Below are positions 15,819 to 23,511 of a stretch of 23,700 bases of DNA, in pieces. Below the pieces are notes generated by a model. It searched no databases, was not told the DNA's origin, and worked only from the letters and a program-made list of their open reading frames with translations. Source of the DNA: UBA961 sp041191145 (GTDB lineage: Bacteria > Bacteroidota > Ignavibacteria > Kapaibacteriales > UBA961); the NCBI GenBank assembly GCA_041191145.1, contig JBEEPK010000022.1, positions 1-23,700 of the forward strand, written 5' to 3'. Numbering within the stretch: position 1 is the stretch's first letter; each line of letters opens with the position of its first letter. The translations under genes and the position numbers were made by a program.

Positions 15819-16266
15819 TGGTATCTATGATTGCAGATGTGGATTTACCCGGAACAAATGGAATGATCTCCACTTTTCCTCCATTTGCTAATACTTCTTG
15901 TGCGCCAATGATGCGATCAATGGTATAGTCACCACCTTTCACCAAAATATCAGGCATAATCAGATTGATGAGATTCAGTGGAGTGTCTTCCTCAAATGGA
16001 ATGACATAATCCACTGATTTGAGTGCAGACAATACATATGCTCTGTCTTCCAGCATGTTCACGGGACGTTCCTGACCCTTCAAACGCTTGACCGATTCAT
16101 CGGAGTTGATGCCGACAATCAAAAGATCACCTAAATCCCGCGCTTGATTCAAGTAGGTGACATGACCACGATGCAGGATATCAAAGCATCCATTCGTGAA
16201 TACGATTTTCTTGCCTTTTCGCTGTTCGGATTTGATTGCATCAATTATGTGCATCATCTCATTCAT
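15805..16266 (-). CDS. rfaE2: D-glycero-beta-D-manno-heptose 1-phosphate adenylyltransferase-type nucleotidyltransferase (RfaE2/HldE C-terminal type)
   Basis: The 153-residue protein has the cytidylyltransferase fold: FTNGCFDILHRGHVTYL with the HxGH nucleotide motif at 32-35, LIVGINSDESVKRLKG, and ERPVNMLEDRAYVLSALKSV. Near the end are the VKGGDY segment and GKSTSAIID in place of the usual ISST-type loop. It transfers AMP to heptose-1-phosphate in making ADP-heptose for lipopolysaccharide core. The kinase half fused in E. coli HldE is absent, as in split rfaE1/rfaE2 systems. It starts immediately after the pcm stop, so the two are coupled. A related glycerol-3-phosphate cytidylyltransferase is less likely given the VKGGDY motif. 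Confidence 0.9.
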   Translation of the reverse strand: MNEMMHIIDAIKSEQRKGKKIVFTNGCFDILHRGHVTYLNQARDLGDLLIVGINSDESVKRLKGQERPVNMLEDRAYVLSALKSVDYVIPFEEDTPLNLINLIMPDILVKGGDYTIDRIIGAQEVLANGGKVEIIPFVPGKSTSAIIDTIKTL

Positions 16267-16923
16267 TTATGTTCCACTCCAACCTTGTTTGCCAATCAGT
16301 GGAACAAAACTAACATCCTCAAGAGGATAATCGGCATAATTATTCTCATCTTCCCTCACAATGCAATGCATCACTTGTGATTTTTCACTTCCTACCGGAA
16401 TGATGAGATGTCCTCCGATCGACAATTGTTTTAATAGAGTATCAGGGATTTCCGGTGCACCGGCAGTAACAACTATGCCATCATAAGGCGCATGCTCAGA
16501 CCAACCAATAGTACCATCACCGAATCTACATTGAATGGAATTTCCGGGGAATACCTCTTTGAGGATGGATCTTGCTGAATTGTATAATTCAAAATGTCGC
16601 TCAATCGTATAGACCGTCACTCCCATTTCAGCAAGAATCGCGGCTTGATATCCGGATCCTGTTCCAATTTCCAAGACTATATGACCGGGCTTCGCTTCCA
16701 GTAACTCCGTCATGCGAGCAACGGTGAATGGCTGAGAAATTGTCTGATGCTTATCGATTGGCAATGCGATGTCTTCATATGCTCTTTGTTTGAAAGGACC
16801 AGATACAAATTGTTCTCGAGGTACTGTACCAAAAGCTTTCAATACCGCTTCATTGGTGATTCCGCGTTCTCTCAAAATCTGCACGAGACCTGCTCGAGCT
16901 TCAGTATAAAAATGTCGACTCAT
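16267..16923 (-). CDS. pcm: Protein-L-isoaspartate O-methyltransferase
   Basis: The 218-residue protein has the expected PCMT layout: VPREQFV at 34-40, the DIALPIDKHQTISQPF substrate loop at about 51-66, SAM motif I LEIGTGSGYQ at 84-93, VYTIERH at 104-110, FGDGT, and the APYDGIVVTAGAPEIP motif. It methylates isoaspartyl residues in damaged proteins using S-adenosylmethionine so that they can be restored to aspartate. It ends one codon boundary before the adenylyltransferase start and begins 49 bases after cdaA, within the long minus-strand run. Confidence 0.96.
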   Translation of the reverse strand: MSRHFYTEARAGLVQILRERGITNEAVLKAFGTVPREQFVSGPFKQRAYEDIALPIDKHQTISQPFTVARMTELLEAKPGHIVLEIGTGSGYQAAILAEMGVTVYTIERHFELYNSARSILKEVFPGNSIQCRFGDGTIGWSEHAPYDGIVVTAGAPEIPDTLLKQLSIGGHLIIPVGSEKSQVMHCIVREDENNYADYPLEDVSFVPLIGKQGWSGT

Positions 16924-16972
16924 GAGTATTCACATAAGAAATCCGAATCTGCTGCAAAGATTCGGGGAATGA

Positions 16973-17761
16973 TTAATCTGTATCAGAAATAGCGCCTGAT
17001 GACAGATATTTCTGTAATAAACCGGGGAAGGTCTTAATGCCGATTTGTTGCGTGAGATGTCCTTCTCGTGCAATCGAAATCGACCCTGTTTCCTCAGAAA
17101 CAATCACGATCACTGCATCCGACTGCTCTGATAGACCGAGTGCGGCTCGATGTCTAGTTCCGAGATTACCCAAATCAGATCTTGACATTGTGCTGAGGGG
17201 CAAAACGCATTTCGCAGCCGTGATCATGTCATTTTCAATGATGACTGCACCATCATGTAAAGGCGATTTTGGATTGAACACTGAAAGAAGAAGTTCGGAA
17301 CTGACTAATGCTTGTATCGGCACACCTGTATCTATGGTCATTTTGATATTCTGCGATCTCGGAAACACAATCAAAGCTCCGACATGCCTGTCTGACAATT
17401 CCTTCACAGCCTCAACAATATCATTCAGAGATTGTGAAATATTTTTCTTCACAATTACACGAAATAATTTCGATCTCGTGATGACCAATAATACTCTTCG
17501 AATTTCAGGTTGGAACAGAATGATGAATGCAATGAGCCAGATATCGGCAATTGCGCGCAGTATCCAATTTAGCGCTTTAAGATTAAGCGATTGCGTAATG
17601 AATGACACAATCAACATGAGTATGAAACCAAGCAGGATTCGTACTGCGATGGTATCGCGTAATACGGAATACAAAGCAAAGAACAGTATTGTCACGATCC
17701 CAATGTCCAGCACATCGATCAATGTGATCTGGAGAAAACCTATGCGAAACAATTCGATCAT
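16973..17761 (-). CDS. cdaA: Membrane diadenylate cyclase CdaA (DAC domain)
   Basis: The 262-residue protein has three N-terminal membrane helices within about residues 8-85, then a cytoplasmic DAC domain. The domain has the catalytic DGA motif in SPLHDGAVI (Asp170) and the RHR motif in GTRHRAALG (201-209). It condenses two ATP molecules into the second messenger c-di-AMP, which controls potassium and osmolyte balance and cell-wall homeostasis in many bacteria. It lies 11 bases downstream of lepB, which suggests co-transcription. No CdaR-like or phosphodiesterase partner is visible in the window. Confidence 0.96.
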   Translation of the reverse strand: MIELFRIGFLQITLIDVLDIGIVTILFFALYSVLRDTIAVRILLGFILMLIVSFITQSLNLKALNWILRAIADIWLIAFIILFQPEIRRVLLVITRSKLFRVIVKKNISQSLNDIVEAVKELSDRHVGALIVFPRSQNIKMTIDTGVPIQALVSSELLLSVFNPKSPLHDGAVIIENDMITAAKCVLPLSTMSRSDLGNLGTRHRAALGLSEQSDAVIVIVSEETGSISIAREGHLTQQIGIKTFPGLLQKYLSSGAISDTD

Positions 17762-17772
17762 GATTTATCTGC

Positions 17773-18720
17773 TCAGCGAATGATCGTACCGATGCGTGAC
17801 CATCGGATGGATGAAATCTTTTTGAAAAGGTCAGAGATTGGACGACCCGTATCCCATGACCAATAGACAATCATAGGAGTTCCGATGATACTATCCATGG
17901 GAATGAATCCCCAATATCTACTGTCCTCACTATTATTACGATTATCACCCAATCCAAAACAATAATCTCTTTCAACAGTATATGTCGAGGACTTTTTTCC
18001 ATCAATTAAAATGGCATCACCATCAATGGCAATGGAATGTCCTTCGCGACGAATGAACACTTCCCACTGTATCGCATTTTCTTTTGTTATGGCAATTCGG
18101 TCGCCTTTCTTTGGTATGCGCATTGGTCCCCAATCATCTCGGGTATTTCCACTCCCTATTGGGAATGAATGATCTTTTTGTGCTTGTAACCATTGCTCTT
18201 TATATTCGGAAGGGGGTTCCATGGACAGATCGAATTTTCCATCTTTTGGCAAGCCAAACTCCTTCCCATTGACATAGACTCTTGTTTTGCGAATCTCGAT
18301 TGTATCTCCGGCAATGCCGACACAACGCTTTAAATAATAAGTAAAATCTCTTGGTTCGACATCATCTCTGTCACCCGGATAAATAAACACAATCACATCA
18401 CCAACTTTTGGCGTTGAATATCCAGGAAAGCGAAGAAATGGAAGTGGCTTATTTATGAAAGGAACCATCTGTGGAGTTGAAGGTGCATAAACCAATCGAT
18501 TCACGAATACAAAATCACCCGTTGCAACGGTATTTTCCATCGAACCGGTTGGAACGACGAATGATCCGAAAAGCAGACCATTGACTATCATGATAAAAAA
18601 CACTGCACCGAACATGGTTTTAAACCATGAAACAATATGCTCAATCGGAGTTTCCGGCTCTTTGCGTTTTGCATCACGAGCTTTTTTCCATTCTTTGTAT
18701 CGATTGATCCATTCGGTCAT
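17773..18720 (-). CDS. lepB: Signal peptidase I
   Basis: The 315-residue inner-membrane protease cleaves signal peptides from exported proteins. The N-terminal cytoplasmic tail is basic (KARDAKRKEPE). One membrane helix lies at about 33-53 (FKTMFGAVFFIMIVNGLLFG). The catalytic Ser60 is in VVPTGSMENT, the general base Lys131 in YYLKRCVGIAGD, and the conserved box GDNRNNSEDSRYWG at 258-271. I chose ATG 18720; a GTG at 18756 would add 12 residues and overlap the upstream lipoprotein gene. The large insert between Ser and Lys regions and between 150 and 250 is usual for Bacteroidota-type enzymes. Confidence 0.96.
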   Translation of the reverse strand: MTEWINRYKEWKKARDAKRKEPETPIEHIVSWFKTMFGAVFFIMIVNGLLFGSFVVPTGSMENTVATGDFVFVNRLVYAPSTPQMVPFINKPLPFLRFPGYSTPKVGDVIVFIYPGDRDDVEPRDFTYYLKRCVGIAGDTIEIRKTRVYVNGKEFGLPKDGKFDLSMEPPSEYKEQWLQAQKDHSFPIGSGNTRDDWGPMRIPKKGDRIAITKENAIQWEVFIRREGHSIAIDGDAILIDGKKSSTYTVERDYCFGLGDNRNNSEDSRYWGFIPMDSIIGTPMIVYWSWDTGRPISDLFKKISSIRWSRIGTIIR

Positions 18721-18746
18721 TGAGATTCTCGAAAATATAAGTGAAA

Positions 18747-19226
18747 TTATTGCCACTGAATGTTATAATACCAACCATCCATTTGATTATACAGCATTCG
18801 TAATGCCTCGGGTGCAGTATCATCACCTTGATAATCAACAATGGATTTTCCTCGAATTACACCATCTTTGGTATGTATCACTTTGAACAATACTGATGGC
18901 ATATCGGTAACACCTTGCTTTACATATTTTGCCTGCAATTCATTCACATTCACTTTCTCTATTGTATTGAGCAATGAATTGATGGAGTCCTTGGAAATAC
19001 TTCCTATTCTCTTCCCTTTTACCGGAACATTGAGGAACCCTTCATAATCAATCGTACCATCTCCATGAACAGTCATTGAATAGACTGGACAATTTCCTCT
19101 GCAGGCAGTTCTCTCAAGAGTGATGCTATATGCTTCGGGAGCATCCTTCAGTGGTACTGAACTTGTGGAGCATGACATTATTAAGAATGTCAGGAATAGT
19201 GAAAAGAATGCATTGCTGAATCGCAT
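18747..19226 (-). CDS. Lipoprotein with DUF6438 domain
   Basis: The 159-residue product has a signal segment (FFSLFLTFLIM) ending in IMSC, with Cys19 as the likely lipidated residue. The mature domain shows ITLERTACRGNCPVYSMTVHG followed by GDGTIDYEG, the pattern I associate with DUF6438. That family has a paired-cysteine CxxxC motif and unknown function. The ATG lies one base after the stop of the response regulator gene (TAATATG), so translation is coupled. Function unknown. An envelope protein tied to the regulator is inferred only from the arrangement. Confidence 0.8.
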   Translation of the reverse strand: MRFSNAFFSLFLTFLIMSCSTSSVPLKDAPEAYSITLERTACRGNCPVYSMTVHGDGTIDYEGFLNVPVKGKRIGSISKDSINSLLNTIEKVNVNELQAKYVKQGVTDMPSVLFKVIHTKDGVIRGKSIVDYQGDDTAPEALRMLYNQMDGWYYNIQWQ

Positions 19227-19227
19227 A

Positions 19228-20646
19228 TTATTTTCCGGATCTGAATTTATTGACATCAATTTCATATCTGCGGATTTTATTGTGTAATGTCTCGCGAGAG
19301 ATTGCCAATAATACCGCCGCCTTACTCACATTACCACTGCACTTCTGTAATGTGGAAACAATTTTCATTTTATCTGCTCTTGCAATATCATCTTTCAATG
19401 AGCCATCACTGGTGATTGAAAATTGATCACTGCCTGATACTGCTTTTGGTTGTGAATATACATGATCATTCGTTGATGCAACGGAATGGATGTCTCTAAT
19501 CTCAATGGTATCGGATGATACAGTTTGCAATACCACACGCAAAGTACTTTGCAATTCTCTTACATTTCCTTTCCATGTATGTTCTTGCAAAAACTCAATT
19601 GCTGCCGGAGAGAATGATTTATTATCCACCATTTTTTCATTGTGTTTTTTCACATAATGATTGACAATCAATGGAATATCTTCCTTCCTCTCACTCAATG
19701 GTGGGATGGTGATTTCGCATTCTCTCAATCGATGATATAATTGTTCGCGGAATTTTCCTTCACGCATGGCTCCGAGCAAATCACGATCAGTTGCGGAAAT
19801 GAAACGAACATCCACTTCTTCAGGTTCAACAGATCCGACTCTACGGATAATTTTCGTTTCAATCGGAAGCAAAAGATTTGCTTGCAATTCCAATGGCAAA
19901 TCACCTATTTCATCCAAAAAGAGCGATCCCTTATTTGCCTGATGAAATAATCCTTTCTTGTTTTCATGAGCACCCGAAAATGATCCACGCACATGACCGA
20001 ATAACTCACTTTGAAATAATTCTCTTGGGATATTCGGAATATCGACCGTTACAACCGGATGATGTCCTCTTTTGCTCACAGCATGAATTGCTTCTGCCAC
20101 CAATTTTTTTCCTGTTCCGGTTTCTCCGGTCACAAGCACATTCAAATCTGTTTTTCCAAATCGAATAATCTTGTCGGCAACTTTGAGCAATGCTTCACTT
20201 TTTCCAATGATGCCTTGTTTTTGTATCAATTTCAATAGTTCTTGATGTTCTGTTTGAACTTGAAATTTTTCCAAAGTGCTTGTAAGAACATCGCGTAGCC
20301 GATCTGTGGAAATAGAACTCTTTTCGATAAAATTCACCGCACCCATTCTGGTTGCTTTTACTGCGGTGTCAATTGTACCTTTCCCTGAAATCATGATGAC
20401 AGACAAAGCAGGATACTTTTTTTTGCATTGCGCAAGTACATCCAAGCCGTTCATTTGTGAATTCACAAATTCTATATCCAACAACATCAAGGAATATTGT
20501 TGATGAAATTGCTCCAAATGCGTAAGAGCTCCCTCGGGAGAATCACATGAATGTGTCTTCCACCCAAAGTCCCCAATGATATCTGCCAATGTTTCTGTAA
20601 ACTCGGCATTATCATCCACCAATAAAATTGAAATATCAGATGCCAA
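19228..20646 (-). CDS. NtrC-family sigma-54-dependent response regulator with variant GAFTGA loop
   Basis: A receiver domain covers residues 1-125 (DD at 11-12, phosphoacceptor Asp57, Ser87, Lys109). The AAA+ domain spans about 145-380: Walker A GETGTGKK at 174-181, Walker B SLFLDEIGD with D245/E246, and FREQLYHRL near the arginine finger. A Fis-type helix-turn-helix lies at about 425-465 (NVSKAAVLLAISRETLHNKI). The sigma-54 contact loop reads GSFSGA (221-226), not GAFTGA. Other usually conserved segments are also altered (VDIPNIPREL, ANLLLPIETKIIRRVG). The receiver has a short insertion after Asp57 (EFVNSQMNG). The start is a TTG with a G8 tract 8 bases upstream; an upstream ATG frame is out of phase by one base. 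No histidine kinase is adjacent. It is flanked by two lipoprotein genes. Confidence 0.92.
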   Translation of the reverse strand: MASDISILLVDDNAEFTETLADIIGDFGWKTHSCDSPEGALTHLEQFHQQYSLMLLDIEFVNSQMNGLDVLAQCKKKYPALSVIMISGKGTIDTAVKATRMGAVNFIEKSSISTDRLRDVLTSTLEKFQVQTEHQELLKLIQKQGIIGKSEALLKVADKIIRFGKTDLNVLVTGETGTGKKLVAEAIHAVSKRGHHPVVTVDIPNIPRELFQSELFGHVRGSFSGAHENKKGLFHQANKGSLFLDEIGDLPLELQANLLLPIETKIIRRVGSVEPEEVDVRFISATDRDLLGAMREGKFREQLYHRLRECEITIPPLSERKEDIPLIVNHYVKKHNEKMVDNKSFSPAAIEFLQEHTWKGNVRELQSTLRVVLQTVSSDTIEIRDIHSVASTNDHVYSQPKAVSGSDQFSITSDGSLKDDIARADKMKIVSTLQKCSGNVSKAAVLLAISRETLHNKIRRYEIDVNKFRSGK

Positions 20647-20725
20647 ATGAATATCCCCCCCCGCTATTGCGAGGAATAAATGAAAAAATCAATCCACTTT
20701 GTTCAAATCCAACCTTCATATGCAT
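20636..20725 (-). other. Short open frame (29 codons) overlapping the response regulator start
   Basis: From ATG at 20725 (second ATG at 20719), two bases after the upstream lipoprotein stop, a frame runs through the G8 tract. It ends at TGA 20638-20636, overlapping the regulator's first codons. It could be a coupling leader peptide. It could also be the true start of the regulator if the tract were one G shorter, which would add about 26 residues in frame. No ribosome-binding site is clear before it. Confidence 0.35.
20655..20662 (-). repeat. G8 homopolymer tract before the response regulator start
   Basis: Eight consecutive C on the plus strand (G on the coding strand) end eight bases before the TTG start. 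In an AT-rich neighbourhood this is unusual. It may act as a G-rich ribosome-binding site, a slippage site for phase variation, or be a homopolymer length error. Confidence 0.6.
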
Positions 20726-20727
20726 TA

Positions 20728-21183
20728 TTATTTTGATACTGGTACTCTCAGCATCAGTGAATCATGCAATGCCCGAAATTCTTTGCTTCCGAATGTTGAA
20801 AATTCCGGATTCCAAATAGCCTTTTTGTGGACATTGGTTTTTGTATTGATATACTCAACCGAGCGATAGGACTTACCTGGCGAATATAGTGATTGTATGG
20901 CAGTAAATGTCCCAATCATATCCTGCAAAGTACTACAAAAGAAATCCACATTTACGGAATCAATTCTCTTGACATTCATGGCATCATTGCCATTTGTGCG
21001 ATGCGCATTATATACTCCGAGATCTTCAGCATGGATTTCATAACCGGTAAATGATCCGGATGAAATGTCACCATCGCCCCATCGCAATATCGTACCCATG
21101 GTTCTTTCATTGATACATGTGGATTTTGTACTCATGCAACCATGAAGGAATAATCCCAATATCATGACAATTACGCTTTTCAT
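20728..21183 (-). CDS. Predicted lipoprotein of unknown function
   Basis: The 151-residue product starts MKSVIVMILGLFLHGC, with Cys16 in the lipobox LHGC. The mature part contains TMGTILRWGDGDISSGSFTG and a central polar region, without a motif I recognise. ATG 21183 overlaps the gltX stop by one base (TGATG) and has AAGGA five bases upstream; ATG 21186 is the alternative. It sits between gltX and the sigma-54-type response regulator, so it could be co-expressed with either. Its role is unknown. Confidence 0.72.
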   Translation of the reverse strand: MKSVIVMILGLFLHGCMSTKSTCINERTMGTILRWGDGDISSGSFTGYEIHAEDLGVYNAHRTNGNDAMNVKRIDSVNVDFFCSTLQDMIGTFTAIQSLYSPGKSYRSVEYINTKTNVHKKAIWNPEFSTFGSKEFRALHDSLMLRVPVSK

Positions 21184-22634
21184 CATGTTCCTTCTTGGGA
21201 TAAAAAGCGTTCAATTCTACGAATGCACACATCCTTACCGAGCATTTCCATTGTTTCATAGAGTCCTGCCCCAACGGGTTTGCCGGTAAGAATCATACGC
21301 AAAGGATGGATGAATAATTTGGAGGCAATTCCATTCTCTTTGGTGAATGCTCCGACTGCATCATTGATTGTTGTATGATTGAACTCTTCCAAACCTTTCA
21401 TAATCGGAAGAAGTGATGCAATGATTACACCTGAATCTGCAGTCCAATGTTTTGCCTTATACTCTTCATCAATCCCATAATCATCAGAGAACATATATGC
21501 ACCGAATCCTGGTATTTCATTCAGAAATGTGATGCGCTCTCGCAATAGTGTCAAAATACCTTTTGCTCTTTCATCACTTACCTCGATATGATGCTCATGC
21601 AGAATGACCTGCAATTGAGGAAGAAGTGAATCAGGATCTGCATTGCGTAGATATTGTGCATTCATCCATTCAAGTTTCTTGGTGTCAAACACAGCACCTG
21701 CCTTATTCACTTTTTCAAGTGTGAATAAATCAATCAATTCCTGCATGGAGAAAATTTCTCTGTCGGAAGTTGGATTCCAACCCAATAATGCCACGAAATT
21801 GACAAGTGCATCGGCAAAGAATCCTTTTTCTCTAAAACTCTTTGCGAATACATCTCCAAATCGCTTACTCATTTTGGATTTATCCGGATTCAATAGCAGT
21901 GGAAGATGTGCGAATTTAGGCATGTCCCATCCGAATGCCTGATACAAAAGAACATGTTTTGGAGTGGATGGAAGCCATTCCTCGCCACGAATCACATGGG
22001 AAATTTCCATAAGATGATCATCCACGACATTCGCCAGATGATATGTTGGAAAACCATCTGATTTCAGAAGAATTTGATCATCGACATCACGAGCATTGAC
22101 TATCACTTCACCGCGAACAATATCATTAAATCTGATTTCACCGGAAACAGGCACTTTTAATCTGATACAATAATCGGCTCCTTCATCAAGCAATCGATTT
22201 GTTTCATCAGGTCCAAGTGTATATTCGCTACGCATGACAGTACGATCATACTTTGCTGCAATTCCGGCATTTTTTTGTCGTTCGCGCATGGCATCCAATT
22301 CCTCGGATGTGTCGAATGCACGATATGCCATGTCTTTAGCCAATAGCTCATTTGCATATTGTCGATAGATTTCTGTGCGTTCGGACTGACGATATGGACC
22401 ATGAGGGCCACCCTTTTCAGGACTTTCATCGAATTCCATTCCCGCCCATCGAGAGATATCAATGATATTTTCTTCTGCACCTTCAACAAATCTGGTTTGA
22501 TCTGTATCTTCAATGCGAAGAATGCAAGCACCACCATGATGTCTGGCAAATAAATAATTATATAGTGCTGTCCTCAAACCACCGATATGAAGAAAGCCCG
22601 TTGGGGATGGGGCAAATCGAACTCTTACTGACAT
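21183..22634 (-). CDS. gltX: Glutamyl-tRNA synthetase
   Basis: The 483-residue class I synthetase attaches glutamate to tRNA-Glu. The HIGH-type motif appears in APSPTGFLHIGGLRTALYN (HIGG at 16-19), then RIEDTDQTR, and the KMSKS loop is KSKMSKRFG (KMSKR at 254-258). The anticodon-binding helical region fills about 320-483. The zinc-binding cysteines of E. coli GluRS are absent (YRAFDTSEEL), as in many bacteria. ATG 22634 is preferred, with AGGA upstream; the TTG at 22658 would overlap queD. It follows queD by 20 bases. Confidence 0.97.
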   Translation of the reverse strand: MSVRVRFAPSPTGFLHIGGLRTALYNYLFARHHGGACILRIEDTDQTRFVEGAEENIIDISRWAGMEFDESPEKGGPHGPYRQSERTEIYRQYANELLAKDMAYRAFDTSEELDAMRERQKNAGIAAKYDRTVMRSEYTLGPDETNRLLDEGADYCIRLKVPVSGEIRFNDIVRGEVIVNARDVDDQILLKSDGFPTYHLANVVDDHLMEISHVIRGEEWLPSTPKHVLLYQAFGWDMPKFAHLPLLLNPDKSKMSKRFGDVFAKSFREKGFFADALVNFVALLGWNPTSDREIFSMQELIDLFTLEKVNKAGAVFDTKKLEWMNAQYLRNADPDSLLPQLQVILHEHHIEVSDERAKGILTLLRERITFLNEIPGFGAYMFSDDYGIDEEYKAKHWTADSGVIIASLLPIMKGLEEFNHTTINDAVGAFTKENGIASKLFIHPLRMILTGKPVGAGLYETMEMLGKDVCIRRIERFLSQEGT

Positions 22635-22654
22635 ATTTCCTGCTTTGAATCTGA

Positions 22655-23086
22655 TCAATTGGTATAAATGTGCACTGCTTCGGCAAAGGTGTTTTCCGTT
22701 TCACGCAAACGAATGCGTAATTCGGAAATATTTGAAAAAACCTCAAAACCCGGAATAAGCTCACGAAGCATATAATGAGCAATATTCTCAGCCGTGGAAT
22801 AAAAGTCCACAGTATTTACTTTCATGGGATGATGCTTGAAAAATTCCATAAGAATGGAATCTGATGAATCCAAAAGGAATGAATGATCCAAGCGATCAAT
22901 CAGTGGTTGCACGAGTGCTTTCATATCGAAATAATCAATTACCATCCCGGTTGCGGGATCAATGGTTCCGACAACTTCAACGCGCATGGTATATGAATGA
23001 CCATGAATATTCTGACAACCACCTTGATGAAAAGGAAGTCGATGGCCCATCTCCCAATGAAATTCTTTGGCGATTCGAGATTCCAT
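22655..23086 (-). CDS. queD: 6-carboxy-5,6,7,8-tetrahydropterin synthase
   Basis: The 143-residue protein of the PTPS fold carries the zinc ligands His15 (EMGHRLP) and His28/His30 in CQNIHGHSY. The catalytic Cys24 has the QueD spacing CxxxHGH. Further motifs are LDHSFL and the C-terminal glutamate in RETENTFAEA. It converts dihydroneopterin triphosphate to carboxytetrahydropterin, an early step to preQ0 and queuosine. AGGAG lies five bases before the ATG inside the end of queF, one base after whose stop queD starts, so the two are translationally coupled. queE and queC are not in this window. Confidence 0.95.
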   Translation of the reverse strand: MESRIAKEFHWEMGHRLPFHQGGCQNIHGHSYTMRVEVVGTIDPATGMVIDYFDMKALVQPLIDRLDHSFLLDSSDSILMEFFKHHPMKVNTVDFYSTAENIAHYMLRELIPGFEVFSNISELRIRLRETENTFAEAVHIYTN

Positions 23087-23087
23087 C

Positions 23088-23426
23088 TCATCTCCTATGA
23101 GAAGCGGTGATCACGCTTGACATTCCACCTCTCATGCCCCAATCTGTTGTGATGGTCATTTCAAGTGGATTGCAACGCTCAACCAAATCATCGAGGATTT
23201 TATTGGTTACCGCTTCATAGAAAATACCCATGTTCCTAAATTCAAGGAAATAGTATTTGAGCGATTTTAATTCAAGGCAAATTGCATCAGGAACATAGTC
23301 AATGGTCACGGTTGCAAAGTCCGGAAGACCGGTCAATGGACATACAGATGTGAACTCATGCAAGACATGTTTGATGCGGTACTGTCTACCGACAGCTGGA
23401 TTTGGGAATGTTTCTAAACGATCCAT
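23088..23426 (-). CDS. queF: NADPH-dependent 7-cyano-7-deazaguanine reductase, short (type I) form
   Basis: The 112-residue protein is a unimodular QueF of the T-fold superfamily. It reduces the nitrile of preQ0 to the amine of preQ1 in queuosine synthesis. The nucleophile Cys29 is in EFTSVCPLTGLPDF with Asp36, the QueF signature ELKSLKYYF lies at 52-60, and EFRNMGIFYEAVTN and the RGGMSS end are present. It is the first gene of the ten-gene minus-strand run and shares an 85-base divergent region with the rRNA methyltransferase gene. I saw no clear preQ1 riboswitch in that region. Confidence 0.95.
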   Translation of the reverse strand: MDRLETFPNPAVGRQYRIKHVLHEFTSVCPLTGLPDFATVTIDYVPDAICLELKSLKYYFLEFRNMGIFYEAVTNKILDDLVERCNPLEMTITTDWGMRGGMSSVITASHRR

Positions 23427-23436
23427 GGAATTACTG

Positions 23437-23444
23437 TATCTTTG
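23437..23444 (+). promoter_or_regulatory. Candidate -7 promoter element for the rlmB-like gene
   Basis: TATCTTTG matches TAnnTTTG and would place the transcription start about 60 bases before ATG 23512. No -33 element is obvious. The call is based on the -7 match and its divergent-region position. Confidence 0.4.
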
Positions 23445-23511
23445 TGCGGTGAAACAAACGCCTTCTGAAGGGAGGCAAAGGCTTGTAAAAATACGGGTTT
23501 TCTGCGAATTA

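Noticed and set aside
17037..17783. Long plus-strand open frame (248 codons) opposite cdaA
   Set aside because: It is a mirror of the real cdaA frame. It is Ser/Met/Arg-rich without family motifs, while cdaA has all its catalytic motifs.
20655..20662. Frameshifted pseudogene interpretation of the response regulator
   Set aside because: The 472-codon frame from the TTG covers complete receiver, AAA+ and HTH domains with intact nucleotide-binding motifs, so the gene is not broken in its body. Only the start is uncertain.
23427..23511. preQ1 riboswitch before queF
   Set aside because: I looked for the small preQ1 pseudoknot pattern in this 85-base region and saw only a short CCTTC/GAAGG palindrome. 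Nothing supports a riboswitch.
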